Shown here in pieces: positions 15,882 through 26,407 of a stretch of DNA of 64,000 nucleotides. Made by a program: the position numbers and the translations under genes. Each line of letters opens with the position of its first letter. Position 1 is the first letter of the stretch. The stretch is from Psychrobacter submarinus (GTDB lineage Bacteria; Pseudomonadota; Gammaproteobacteria; Pseudomonadales; Moraxellaceae). The DNA lies in NCBI RefSeq assembly GCF_904846685.1, contig NZ_CAJHBQ010000002.1, positions 620,001 to 684,000 on the forward strand, read 5' to 3'. Under the pieces are notes generated by a model. It was not told the DNA's origin. It did no database searches and saw nothing but the letters and a program-made list of their open reading frames with translations.

Positions 15882-18514
15882 TGAACATGGGAGAAAGAGT
15901 AACCTTTAATGAGCTATTAGATATAGTAAACTTTATAGAAATTCCAATTATCCAGCGTGATTATGCCCAAGGACGCAAAGATCAGTCAGAGGTTAGAGAT
16001 GCTTTTTTAGACTCTCTGTTTTCAGCTCTAATCATAGATAAGACTTATGATGATCAACCGTCTCTAAATTTGGATTTTGTATATGGCGACATTGATAAAA
16101 CTGACACACTCTCAGTACTAGATGGCCAGCAGCGTCTTACAACTTTATTTTTATTACATTGGTTTTTGGCAGTAAAACATAACCATTTAACAGAGTTTAA
16201 AGCGCGTTTTACTTTAGAAGGTAATTCACGCTTTACCTATAAAACCCGTCCAAGTTCATCAGAATTTTTTGATGCTTTATTATCTAACGGTACTATCGAG
16301 CAACGTTACCATGCATTAACTAAATTTAATGTAGATCAAACAACCGAATCTAGCAAAACCAATAAATATACTATTGACCAACTCATTACTGACAGCACTT
16401 GGTTTTTTTCAGCTTGGAAACAAGACCCTACTGTGCAAGCTTGCCTTAACATGCTAAAGGCGATTGAAGAAAGATTTGCACTCTATGATGAAGATTTATA
16501 CCTGCGGATTATGGATAGCGATAACCCTTGTATCACTTTCCAATTTTTGCCCTTGAGCAAGTTTGGGTTATCTGATGAGTTATATATCAAAATGAACGCG
16601 CGAGGTAAACCCCTCACCCCATTTGAAAACTTCAAAGCTAATCTACAACAAATTATAAAGTCGTTTTCTGAAGAACTGCCTAATTATGATTTAGCAGCTA
16701 GAGGTGGTGTAGTCAATGGTTATGAGTACTTTATTCATAAGATCGACACCGACTGGGCAGATCTGTTTTGGACGTATCGGACTGTTGGTGATAAGCATGA
16801 TTCCTATGATGATGAGCTTATGAACTTTATTCGCTTAATTATTCTATACCAATATATTATCGATACTAAAAACAATGATAGTAAAAGTGAAGATAAGCTC
16901 AATACTTTTTTTGCACAAAAAGCCAAGTTGCAGCACTTAACAATAGCTCAGTACACTAAACTAAATTGTTTTACACCTAATTTTGTAACTAACCTCATGG
17001 GTCTTTTAGATCTGCTCGATCTAGATGACTATCACAACCATCATCTCAAGACTTACTTACCTGACACATATAATAAGACACATTATTCAGAAGTGTCTAT
17101 GTTCAAAAAGGTACTAGCAGATAATACTATTTATCCTGAAAAGCTACGGTTCTATGCTTTTTATCGTTTTCTCTCAAAAAAGCTCAATTCAGCTAACAAC
17201 ATTGATGCTAATGACATTCAATCTGAGCTCATTGAATGGGTACGTGTCATTTATAACTTAACTGAAAATACTATCTTTAATACCTCAAAAGACTTTTTAG
17301 AAGCTCTGTTGTCAATTGAAAAGCTAAGTAAGTTTGACTCTCCTATTTTAAATACCCTTACTGATAGACCTGGGCTCGTCTTGAGTAGAATTTCAGAAGA
17401 TCAGCTTGTTGAGGAGAAGATTAAAGCTCATTTGATATTAAGATCAGATCAGTGGAAACAGGCGATTCTAGAAGCTGAAAAACAATCATTTTTTGATAGC
17501 GATAAGAAACGTCCATTTTTTGACGGTCAAATCGGCTTCCTACTGAACTTTTCAGGTATTTTAGAGTATTACAGAGAGCATGGTGATTGTAAGTGGGAAA
17601 TGGATCAAAACAGTATATATTTTGCTAATTTTGAGAAATACGCCCAGTCAGCGGGAGCCGTTTTTGACCTACTCCAACACAACTCCTCCGACATTAATTA
17701 TATATGGGAACGCGCTGTATTAAGCAAAGGGGAATACTTTACTCAAAGAGGACAAGATCGTTATAACTTATTAAGCAGTCGCTCTACTAAACATAACATT
17801 GATCGTGATCATAGTTGGAAGAGACTACTACGCATTGGCTCTGCTTATATGAAGCGAGAAGAAACAAGTACCAAAATCGAAGAAAGACAGTCATATATAA
17901 AAGCTGTATTAGACGATAAGGATTTCGACGTTTACGATGTCAAACGTTCACTACAGAAAATCTGTGACAAAGCACTGGCTAGCAATAGTTTAGTTAAATG
18001 GCGTGCACATTTCATACAACATCCTGAGCTTTTCAAAGATTGTAAGCAAGGGTTCATTCTTAAGAATGAGGATGAGTTTGTACTGTTTAAAGAAGCCCAA
18101 CGTAACCATACGCAATATGAACTTTATACCCGTGTTATTGAAATCAAACTGAATCAAGACAAATCCTTAATTAGGCCTTTCAAGCATCTCAATTATCAGG
18201 AGGTTATGTCTAGTGCCATACCTGCCAGTCTAAAGATAGAAGGTTGGAATTATGCAAGCAGTGATTACCACTTCGAAATTATTAAGTCTTCAAACAACTT
18301 TATAATCCGATTTAAAAACGGCTCATCAAACGATTACCCTCAAAAAGTTACTGATGTGCTTGAAGGCAATGGATTTCAACACAAACATATCACAGATAAA
18401 GAAACAGGCGATGAAGCAGTGCACTACGAGATTAGCTCATTAACATCGGTAGATGACGTGATCAGTCAGCTTATTCAAACTTGTAGCTCATTGAGGAGTA
18501 TTGAGAATGAGTAA
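15881..18514 (+). CDS. DUF262 protein B
   Basis: This 877-residue protein has an N-terminal DUF262 domain: [12 protein letters not shown] near residue 20 and DGQQRLTT near 80-87. The conserved late-domain stretch [21 protein letters not shown] is at about 230. The large C-terminal half is of unknown fold; [12 protein letters not shown] near residue 635 could be a degenerate HNH element, which is weak. Coupled to protein A by a one-base overlap, it probably works with it, for example as GmrS and GmrD subunits do. Its end overlaps the start of hsdR. It is intact over 2.6 kb. Confidence 0.8.
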   Translation: MNMGERVTFNELLDIVNFIEIPIIQRDYAQGRKDQSEVRDAFLDSLFSALIIDKTYDDQPSLNLDFVYGDIDKTDTLSVLDGQQRLTTLFLLHWFLAVKHNHLTEFKARFTLEGNSRFTYKTRPSSSEFFDALLSNGTIEQRYHALTKFNVDQTTESSKTNKYTIDQLITDSTWFFSAWKQDPTVQACLNMLKAIEERFALYDEDLYLRIMDSDNPCITFQFLPLSKFGLSDELYIKMNARGKPLTPFENFKANLQQIIKSFSEELPNYDLAARGGVVNGYEYFIHKIDTDWADLFWTYRTVGDKHDSYDDELMNFIRLIILYQYIIDTKNNDSKSEDKLNTFFAQKAKLQHLTIAQYTKLNCFTPNFVTNLMGLLDLLDLDDYHNHHLKTYLPDTYNKTHYSEVSMFKKVLADNTIYPEKLRFYAFYRFLSKKLNSANNIDANDIQSELIEWVRVIYNLTENTIFNTSKDFLEALLSIEKLSKFDSPILNTLTDRPGLVLSRISEDQLVEEKIKAHLILRSDQWKQAILEAEKQSFFDSDKKRPFFDGQIGFLLNFSGILEYYREHGDCKWEMDQNSIYFANFEKYAQSAGAVFDLLQHNSSDINYIWERAVLSKGEYFTQRGQDRYNLLSSRSTKHNIDRDHSWKRLLRIGSAYMKREETSTKIEERQSYIKAVLDDKDFDVYDVKRSLQKICDKALASNSLVKWRAHFIQHPELFKDCKQGFILKNEDEFVLFKEAQRNHTQYELYTRVIEIKLNQDKSLIRPFKHLNYQEVMSSAIPASLKIEGWNYASSDYHFEIIKSSNNFIIRFKNGSSNDYPQKVTDVLEGNGFQHKHITDKETGDEAVHYEISSLTSVDDVISQLIQTCSSLRSIENE

Positions 18515-21500
18515 CGTCACCGACATAGAAAGACTCACTCAGAACCGTGTCATACCCTTTTTCACCGATACGCTTGGTTATCGCTATCTCGGCGACTTCA
18601 AAGACCGACCTAATAACAAAAACATTGAGTCCGAGATTTTAGCGGCGTGGCTAAGCTCACGTAATGTCAGCCGTACATTGCGAAATAGAACCATTAACGT
18701 TCTAGAAAAAGCAGCCGCTTTAGGCAGTGGCGTTAAACTATACGATGCCAATAAAGAGGTCTATAGACTACTCCGTTATGGCATCAAAGAAAAAGAAGGC
18801 ACAGGGGATCATAAAGAGACTGTCTGGTTAATTGATTGGGATAATATAGAGGCCAATGACTTTGCCATTGCCGAAGAGGTCTCCATCAATGGCGAAAATA
18901 AAAAACGTCCTGACATCGTCCTTCATGTCAACGGCATTGCACTAGGCGTTATTGAACTTAAACGCTCTAGCATCAACGTCACCGAAGGTATTCATCAAAA
19001 CTTAGATAATCAAAAGAAAGAATTTATTCGCAGCTTCTTTAGCGCCATACAATTGGTTATGGCAGGTAATGATACCCAAGGCCTACGCTATGGCACGATC
19101 GAAACGCCTGAGAAATATTACCTAGAATGGAAAGAAGCCAACCCCAATCATACACCCCAGTCTGATACTAGCGTACCGACGCACCTTACCTTAGCAAACG
19201 CTAACTTCACCGATCAGCCCTTAGACTTCCATCTGTATCATATGTGCAATAAGCACCGATTCTTAGACATCATTAATAACTTCATTGTCTTTGATTCGGG
19301 TGTCAAAAAGACTTGCTGACACAATCAATATTTCGGAATACAGGCGGCAAAAAAACACATTGCGCAGCGCAAAGATGGGATTGTTTGGCATACCCAAGAC
19401 TCAGGCAAAAGCTTAACGATCGATGGTTTGGCTGGCCAAATGGATACGGGAGAATGTCACCAATAGCCGTGTACTCATCATTACTGACCGTACCGAGCTT
19501 GATGAACAGATTGAAAAAGTCTTTTTTGGTGTCGATGAATCAATATATCGCACCAAGAGCGGTGCTGATCTTATTAGCCAGCTAAATCGGCCTAACCCTT
19601 GGTTGCTCTGCTCCCTAGTTCATAAATTTGGGCGCGGCGTTGATGATTATAACCATGATAGTAAAGACACAGACGAATTCATAAAGGACATTCAAGCCAG
19701 CCTACCGTCAGACTTTAGCCCTAAGGGCGATTTATTTGTCTTTGTTGATGAGTGTCACCGCACTCAGTCTGGCAAGCTGCACGGCGCTATGAAGGCATTA
19801 TTGCCAGAAGCGATGTTTGTCGGTTTTACCGGGACGCCACTACTCTAAAAAGATAAGAAGAAATCTATCGAAGTGTTTGGTCCTTTTATTCATACCTATA
19901 AGTTTGATGAAGCAGTTGCTGACGGTGTGGTATTGGACCTCCTGTATGAAGCACGTGATATCGATCAACAGCTTACCTCCTCTAAGAAAGTCGATGAATG
20001 GTTCGATGCTCATACTCGTGGCTTAACCAATATTGTTAAAAGCCAGCTTAAGCAAAAATAGGGAACCATGCAGCGGGTTCTGTCTAGCCAGTCGCGCATA
20101 GAGTGCATCGTCAATGACATCTTGCTCGATATGCAACAAGAACCAAGACTTATGGATGGTCATGGCAATGCCATGCTTGTGTGCAATAGTATTTATCAAG
20201 CCTGTAAATCTTATGAGGCCTTTGAGAACTCTTTCTTGAAAGGCAAAGTAGCAATTGTGACCAGTTACTTACCGACTGCAGATAGCATCAAAGGGGAAGA
20301 AACTGGCGAAGGCATGACAGAGAAGCTTTTCAAATATCGAATCTATCGTAGAATGATTGCTGATTATTATGACATCAGCGAACAAGAAGCAGGCTCTAAG
20401 GCCGAGGACTTTGAAAAGTCAGTTAAAAAACGCTTCATCGAAGAACCAGGTCAAATGCGCCTACTAATCGTCGTCGATAAACCGCTAACAGGCTTTGATG
20501 CACCTTCTGCTACCTATCTATATATCGATAAAAAGATGGCTGATCACAATCTCTTTCAAGCCATTTGCCGGGTTAATAGACTTGATGGTGCAGAAAAAGA
20601 CTATGGCTATATCATTGATTATCAAGATTTATTTCAGTCTTTAAACAGTACTATTTCTGACTATACGCAAGGCGCGTTCTCAAGATACGAAGATGAAGAT
20701 ATTGATGGGCTGTTAAAGAACCGCTTAACTGCAGCAAAACAAAACCTAGATGATGCCCTAGAGATGGTCAGAGGACTGTGTGAGCCTGTTAAATACCCCA
20801 GCAATACACAAGATTATGGCGCTTACTTTTGTCCTAGTGATGGCACGACTGAGGCCGAAAAAATAGAACAAGAACAGCTTAGACTGACCCTGTACAAAAG
20901 CGTCTCCAAGCTGATACGTGCTTATGGCAATATTGCTAATGAAATGGCGGAAGCGGGATATAGCGATCAGGAGATAAAACGCATTAAAGACGATGTAAAA
21001 CACTTTGAGTCCGTGCGTAATAACATCAAGCTTATGAGTGGCGACCATATCGATATGAAAAGCTATGAACCGACCATGCGTAGGATGCTAGACACTTATA
21101 TTCATGCCACGCCTAGTGAGACGGTCATCGACTTCGAAGATTTAGGACTTATTGAGCTTATTGTCAATCGAGGAGCTGAAGCTCTAATCAAAGCCATACC
21201 TGAAGATATAGCGAGCAACCCTGAAAACGTCGCAGAGACCATTGAAAACAATGTTCGCAAAACGATTGTGGATGAAAACCCTGTCAACCCAAAGTACTAC
21301 GAGCATATGTCTGCCCTACTCGATGAGCTCATTGAGCTACGCCGACAAAAAGCCATTGCTTACGCTGAGTACTTACAAAAGATACGCCAGCTAACCTCTA
21401 AAGTAATCAATCCAACTGGCACAGCAAGTGGTGACGCATATCCTGAGGCTATTAACACCCCTGTTAAGCGTGCACTATATGATAACTTCGATCAAAATGA

Positions 21501-21699
21501 TAACTTGGATCAAAATGAGGACTTGGCAGATAAAGTAGACGCTGCTATTAGACTCAATAAACATACTGATTGCTGGGGTCACCTAATCAAAGAGCGCAAG
21601 ATTAAAAACGCGGTGCATCAGGTCATTAAACAATATGAAGTTGATACCGACATCGACGCGCTGATTAATTTGGTTAAAGCACAACAGGAATATCAGTGA
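18507..21699 (+). pseudogene. hsdR: hsdR, type I restriction subunit, multiply inactivated
   Basis: The conceptual product has the N-terminal PD-(D/E)xK nuclease ([21 protein letters not shown]) and the SF2 helicase motor (FVDECHRTQSGKLHGA; VGFTGTPL; FDAPSATYLYIDKKM), plus the long C-terminal helical region. Lesions are: TGA at 19317-19319 where the family has Arg; a 4-base duplication CGAT at 19417-19424 that shifts frame; TAA at 19846-19848; and TAG at 20059-20061 where Trp is expected before GTMQ. The Walker A reads HTQDSGKS, with Asp for the usual Gly. The downstream 543-residue frame remains open, but no functional HsdR is possible. Confidence 0.93.
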
Positions 21700-22433
21700 T
21701 TGTTAACTCAGCGCTTATTAAGATTGGCGAGTTGGATATACATTTAACTCGCAAGGATATTAAAAACCTACATATCAGCGTGATGCCACCTGATGGACAG
21801 GTCAGAGTATCTGAGCCTGATGCTATGACCGATACGGCCATTCGGATGGCTGTTATTCACCGTATACCTTGGATTCGGCGTCAGCAGGCTGCCTTTGCCA
21901 AGCAAGAGCGCCAATCTACAAGGGAGATGGTAAATGGAGAGACACACTATCTATGGGGCAGGCGTTACCGGCTCGAAGTGATTGAGCTTGATGACCTAAA
22001 GTCTCAAACCGTCAAACTAAAAAGCGTCAAGCTTATACTAAGTGTAAATAAGGGAGCATCTGATGAAGCAAAGCTTAAGCTATTGTCTGAATACTATCGT
22101 GGCCGATTAAAAGCCAGAGCACCCGATCTTATCGATAAATGGTCGAAGAAAACTGCTGTCACTATCAGCGGTTGGCAGATCCAAAAAATGAAAACCAAAT
22201 GGGGCAGCTGTAATATAGAAGAAGGAAACATACGGCTTAACTTAGATCTGGCCAAAAAGCCACTACCCTGTTTGGAATATATCATCTTGCATGAATTGCT
22301 ACATTTTAAAGAGCGGCAGCACAATGATAGGTTCAAGGCCCTGCTGGACACTCACATGCCCGATTGGCGATCTAGACGCGACTTACTCAATCAAATGCCA
22401 TTAGGACAAGAGAACTGGAAGCATCAAGAGTAA
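21696..22433 (+). CDS. YgjP-like zinc metallopeptidase (DUF45/M48-related)
   Basis: This 245-residue intracellular protein carries the HExxH zinc site in YIILHELLHFKERQHNDRFKALLDTHMPDWRSRR, with the family stretch MKTKWGSCN before it. Such proteins are frequent last genes of type I R-M operons, where their job is not settled. The ATG overlaps the end of hsdR by 4 bases. It is intact although the R-M genes before it are dead, so it may be kept for another reason or simply not yet decayed. Confidence 0.85.
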   Translation: MIVNSALIKIGELDIHLTRKDIKNLHISVMPPDGQVRVSEPDAMTDTAIRMAVIHRIPWIRRQQAAFAKQERQSTREMVNGETHYLWGRRYRLEVIELDDLKSQTVKLKSVKLILSVNKGASDEAKLKLLSEYYRGRLKARAPDLIDKWSKKTAVTISGWQIQKMKTKWGSCNIEEGNIRLNLDLAKKPLPCLEYIILHELLHFKERQHNDRFKALLDTHMPDWRSRRDLLNQMPLGQENWKHQE

Positions 22434-22473
22434 TGCTTTAGTTATAGACTAACGCCTAAGTCTGGGCTTATAC

Positions 22474-23133
22474 CTACTCCTCAGCATATATCGCCTTTAA
22501 CCCAAAAGTATTAAACTCATCAGTACTACTTGAACTACAGTATATAGATGCTTCATCACCAGACAACAATCCTTCAACAGCTTCTGTCACATAAGCAATA
22601 GATTCCAGTGGTAAAGCTTGCATGCTCTGCATTCCAACTAGCACCCCTTTAGTATCACTAGCTTTTGCAAGTAAACTGATTAGATTGTATGTAACTACTT
22701 TTATCATATCGAATTCAGGCTCGCCTGTAGCACTCGCTTGAACAAACTGGAATGAATTGCCGCACTCAAACAGCCTTTTAACATCTACAACATCTATACC
22801 AATTAAGGTGCTAGCAGCCTTTACGTCAAGCAATGCAATGACATCGTTTACTTCATCAGGCCGACAATTAATAACCCCATCTATAATGTTCAGAACCTCA
22901 AACTGGCTGTCTACTGTTTGTAACCCAACTAAAAGGTAAGCGCCCGTTTTTTCTTTTAGCTCACGCAGCATCTGCTCGTTCCAATCATCGTTCATAATAA
23001 AGCAGACGATAATAGAAGGCGAAAAACAGTCCATATTTGGCTTGTATAGGGCTGTACAGGGTATGTCATTTTCGTGTGACTCATCGAGTTGATATTTCAT
23101 GACTGTATTCACCATTAATTGAGGATTCAGCAC
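22474..23133 (-). CDS. FtsZ-like protein B lacking the GTP-binding half
   Basis: This 219-residue protein is paralogous to the gene just upstream. Both share ALYKP near residue 31, GLQT.D near 72 and IIDGVINCRPDEVNDVI near 84. By eye, the order resembles FtsZ from the middle of its GTPase domain on (VDTLIVIPND...; GI.DLI.). It continues into the C-terminal activation domain, here with TGEPEFDMIKVVTYNL, GVLVGMQSMQALPLESIAYVTEAV and a closing FGLKAIYAEE. The glycine-rich GGGTGTG loop is absent, so no GTP binding is expected. It is the last gene of the PP2C-WYL-FtsZ-like unit and is more divergent than its partner. The family call is inference. Confidence 0.5.
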   Translation of the reverse strand: MLNPQLMVNTVMKYQLDESHENDIPCTALYKPNMDCFSPSIIVCFIMNDDWNEQMLRELKEKTGAYLLVGLQTVDSQFEVLNIIDGVINCRPDEVNDVIALLDVKAASTLIGIDVVDVKRLFECGNSFQFVQASATGEPEFDMIKVVTYNLISLLAKASDTKGVLVGMQSMQALPLESIAYVTEAVEGLLSGDEASIYCSSSSTDEFNTFGLKAIYAEE

Positions 23134-23209
23134 GCTCTATTAATCGTACTCCAAGCACATCAATCTACTAATATTCTCATGCTTGCTCTAGACTATACTT
23201 AGTGCATCC

Positions 23210-23887
23210 CTAACCTGCCACATATATCGCCTCTAACCTATAGTAGTTAGGCTTATCAGTGACTCTTGGGCCGTAAAACACTTCTGCATCATCAGAAATT
23301 TGGCTGTAAATAACATCTGGTACACCAGAAAATTCATCCTCAGATATCTTATGACCACTTTCAATATTGAGTACCATAGACTTAATATTAAGACTTTTAG
23401 GTGTTTGTTTTAGCAAATTATTAACGGCATATTCCAGTAGTTTTGCGCTTGGCATGCCCGTCACCTTAGTCTGTATATATCTGGCAGCCTTATCAGCGCC
23501 CCAGGGGAGTATAATATCTCTATAAACAATGCCCATCATACCCTGATGCAGTAACACCGATTCAAAAACGCTTATCACTTGCTCGACTTCATCGGCTTTG
23601 CAAATGATCATACGATCTATAATCTCGAACTTCTCAATATGCTTATCTGAAGTTTGTAGACCAAACAATGTGCCGAGACCTGTTTGTTGTTTTAACGCTA
23701 GTAATGACTGTTCATCCCAGCCGTCTTCGATAACAATAAACCCGACTTCAGATAGAACAGATATCTCTTTGTGCGGCCTATACAGCGCGACAAAGGATTT
23801 TCGCTTTTTCTGAAGCTTATTATCAGCTTCTTGAACAATATTATTAGTTAGAGATTCACTACAGTTAGAAGTACTATTTGCTGTCAT
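23210..23887 (-). CDS. FtsZ-like protein A lacking the GTP-binding half
   Basis: A 225-residue protein. Residues 130-225 read like the FtsZ C-terminal domain: TKVTGMPSAKLLEYAVNNLL matches the G.G...A..AA..A region, IKSMVLNIESGHKISEDEF matches the GvLVNItaG.dl.l.Ef motif, and DDAEVFYGPRV then YYRLEAIYVAG match the last two strands. Residues 84-125 (KFEIIDRMIICKADE ... MMGIVYRDII) match the VD.LIVIPND...GV.GISDLI stretch that precedes it. The N-terminal nucleotide-binding half with GGGTGTG is missing. The product could interact with the cell's or a phage's FtsZ/tubulin. The similarity is by eye and needs a profile or structure check. Confidence 0.55.
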   Translation of the reverse strand: MTANSTSNCSESLTNNIVQEADNKLQKKRKSFVALYRPHKEISVLSEVGFIVIEDGWDEQSLLALKQQTGLGTLFGLQTSDKHIEKFEIIDRMIICKADEVEQVISVFESVLLHQGMMGIVYRDIILPWGADKAARYIQTKVTGMPSAKLLEYAVNNLLKQTPKSLNIKSMVLNIESGHKISEDEFSGVPDVIYSQISDDAEVFYGPRVTDKPNYYRLEAIYVAG

Positions 23888-23913
23888 ATCTGCTTTCTCA
23901 TTAAATAACTCTA

Positions 23914-25005
23914 TTAATCGTTATCGTAAAGCGCCTTCCCACTTTCTAGGCGCTCCAAAATAACCGCCTTCAACTGAGCAGGTTCAACCACCACTGCCAA
24001 CTGCGACATACTCACTAGCCAGTCTTGCAAGCGCTGCGTATTGGTAACGGTCGCGCGCACCTCGTTCCAAGTATTATCGATAACCGTAATCTGCTGATCA
24101 TTTGATAATGGACGCTCATAGAGGTGCTGACACGCATATCTTTGTATTTTTAGAACTAGTCTAATTTCTAGACCATCATTCAATTCTAGCTTTCCTAGCT
24201 TACTTAGATTTTTAAGAGTGAAAGCATTGCGCGCGACCCAGTCTGGTATTGACTCATCCATGACGGCCGCTTTAGTGATACGGTTAACCGCAAAGTTTCG
24301 ATGCGCCTTCAACAAGACGTTATCGTCAATATGATCCTCTACAGGATAAAAGCCTGTTAGGTACATCATATTATCGATAAAGACTAAACCCTTAGGATAA
24401 ATCAGCTTTTCGTTAGCGCTTTCATCCCATTTTTTGCGGTAAGTAATTTTTAGCTGACAGCTATGAAGCAAAGCTTGGTGAATACTGGCGAGCACGTCAC
24501 TATCAAGTTTCGGTGCTTGTACAACACTCGGCAGGGTAATGAGATGATTTTGCCACTGCCCTAGTCTGCCTTGATTGAAGCTGGTCTTATCTTGACGATC
24601 TAACTGGTCTAGCTTGTCGCTGATACTTTGCTTGAAAGACGTTGGTAAATAGTTTGCAGTATAGTTAGCAAGCATCTGCCAAAAGAACACCGTTTGCTCA
24701 TTAATGACATCAATACTAAAGCTTGGCTCAATATAAAACCGTGCCGTCTGTCCGCTGATATTCTGACCCCAAGCTGGCTCTCTGACCAAGGCCTGACTAT
24801 AAAAAATATCGTTAAATATTTGATTAAGACTCATTAGATCGTTTTCTAAGTTTTTACGCTCATTTGCGTAGCGGTCAGGATTAGCACCATAGACACTCAT
24901 TAGCTCTGTCAGGGACATTGCGTTGACTTTGTCACGTGGTAGAAATTGATAGAGCGCAAACAAACGGGTAGATTTGTTGTAACTTGCGATTGGGTGTGTA
25001 GTCAT
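23914..25005 (-). CDS. WYL-domain transcriptional regulator 1
   Basis: The protein of 363 residues starts MTTHPIASYNKSTRLFALYQFL. I chose ATG 25003-25005 over the TTG 11 codons upstream because the family start fits. The N-terminal winged helix (FALYQFLPRDKVNAMSLTELMSVYG) is followed by the WYL sensor domain at about residues 170-260 (LKITYRKKWDES, KGLVFIDNMMYLTGFYPVED, HRNFAVNRIT) and the WCX tail. Such proteins bind DNA and often sense nucleic-acid or nucleotide signals in defence loci. It lies between PP2C and the FtsZ-like genes, all same strand and tightly spaced, and probably controls them. Confidence 0.85.
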   Translation of the reverse strand: MTTHPIASYNKSTRLFALYQFLPRDKVNAMSLTELMSVYGANPDRYANERKNLENDLMSLNQIFNDIFYSQALVREPAWGQNISGQTARFYIEPSFSIDVINEQTVFFWQMLANYTANYLPTSFKQSISDKLDQLDRQDKTSFNQGRLGQWQNHLITLPSVVQAPKLDSDVLASIHQALLHSCQLKITYRKKWDESANEKLIYPKGLVFIDNMMYLTGFYPVEDHIDDNVLLKAHRNFAVNRITKAAVMDESIPDWVARNAFTLKNLSKLGKLELNDGLEIRLVLKIQRYACQHLYERPLSNDQQITVIDNTWNEVRATVTNTQRLQDWLVSMSQLAVVVEPAQLKAVILERLESGKALYDND

Positions 25006-25072
25006 ATTGGCTGCTCTATAGGTTATTAAATCTATCAAATTATCACTTTAAAAGTGAACTGTCATAAGACAA

Positions 25073-25936
25073 CTATTCAAACCGCACCGCAATAGCCGTA
25101 CCGTTATCATAAGCATTACCATCCGAATCATAAACTTGCTGTTTGAGCGCTTGTAGCCACTCTTGTAAATCCGTTTGGTTATCGATAGGAGACCATTCAT
25201 TACTCGTTACTAAATCATGAATACCATCAGTACAGATAATGAGGCTATCACCTGATTGCACCGTGATGTTATGTCTTGTGCTCTTTGGTAGCTCGCTGCT
25301 CAGATCATCACTTTCTACGGCTAACGCAAAGCACTCGGTAATGCTATATAAGCTGCCTGCCATACCTTTTCGATTGTACTCATCAAACTCTGCTTGGCGA
25401 CCTTCTGCACGGGCTTGCTCATCGACTAGCTCATTTAATAAGTTATGATCACGAGTTAAGCACTGCCACTCTTTTGCCTCTTTGCCCAGCTTGTATACAC
25501 GACTATCACCGACATGGGTGATGTCTATATTGATTGATTTATTGTCGTTTAGTGTTCCAACGATCATGGCGAGGGTTGTCGCAGCGCCATAACGTTTTTT
25601 TGGATGTTTGGTTTGGCTCAGTTGTTTATAGATATGATCTGAGGTCATGCTTAGGACGTTTGTTTGTTTGTCATCCCATAGTGCTTTAATTGCTTTGACC
25701 ACTGCCTTTGAACAGTGCTGAGACTGATTGGAGCTAGCGACACCGTCTGATACTGCTAAGCAAAACGGCGCTTGCACTGAAGCTACAGGCATCACCCCTA
25801 ATTCCTCTTGATACCAATGATCTAAAAAGAAAAACGCATCTTGTTGTAGTCCATTACTAGCATTGCCTTTAAAGGTAATAGCGCAAGCTTGAGCTATCAT
25901 TTGGTTGGTATTTGGAACATCGTCCGTTTGGGTCAT
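25073..25936 (-). CDS. PP2C-family serine/threonine phosphatase
   Basis: This 287-residue cytoplasmic protein has the PP2C metal-binding motifs in order: QDAFFF near residue 32, LAVSDGVASSN near 60, YGAATTLAMIVG near 117, ITHVGDSRVYKL near 140, LIICTDGIHDLV near 233 and DNGTAIAVRFE at the end. The last motif usually supplies Asp-Asn for Mn binding. It would dephosphorylate phosphoserine or phosphothreonine proteins. No kinase gene is present in the window. It is the first gene of the leftward cassette, with about 470 non-coding bases upstream shared with the divergent helicase gene. Confidence 0.88.
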   Translation of the reverse strand: MTQTDDVPNTNQMIAQACAITFKGNASNGLQQDAFFFLDHWYQEELGVMPVASVQAPFCLAVSDGVASSNQSQHCSKAVVKAIKALWDDKQTNVLSMTSDHIYKQLSQTKHPKKRYGAATTLAMIVGTLNDNKSINIDITHVGDSRVYKLGKEAKEWQCLTRDHNLLNELVDEQARAEGRQAEFDEYNRKGMAGSLYSITECFALAVESDDLSSELPKSTRHNITVQSGDSLIICTDGIHDLVTSNEWSPIDNQTDLQEWLQALKQQVYDSDGNAYDNGTAIAVRFE

Positions 25937-26407
25937 GATCTTACCAGCTCATTTATTATTCTCTACTTTAACGTCAGTATAGCGGACTACCTATCAGTTT
26001 ATTTTCTAGGTTAGACACAATTTCAAATGCGTTTGAATATATATGCTCATATCATCTCTTGCTCGGATAGCTCTCCAATTAAACATTGATAAGTACAGCG
26101 CTTTTAACTTTTCTGTAGCACTTAACCCTTTCAAACAATAATAACTTGGAAGTTTAGACCTAATTAGTTCGGCTTATGTTGATAAATGCATTGATTAAAG
26201 CTACTTTTTAGAGTATAAAGCTTCTAGTTAGTCTTAACTAACAATTTCTTTTACTAGTATCTACTAATTAAACTGATAATTTATATATGTCATTAAATAG
26301 TTAATTACATGTGCTACGTGAGATACGTAAATCTTAGCATTATATAAATTATCAAGACTATTTTTGACGAAATACCTAGTCAGTGTACAGTTTATGGAAT
26401 AGCTTCT
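25937..26407. other. Divergent promoter region between the PP2C cassette and the helicase operon
   Basis: About 470 very AT-rich bases without an open frame of note. Both divergent operons must be started here. I see no strong consensus promoter or long palindrome; GCTACGTGAGATACGTAA near 26312 has a repeated TACGT core that could be a binding site. Confidence 0.35.

Noticed and set aside
25937-26407. Replication or transfer origin in the AT-rich divergent gap
   Set aside because: There are no iterons, DnaA-box clusters, relaxase gene or nic-like repeat in the window.
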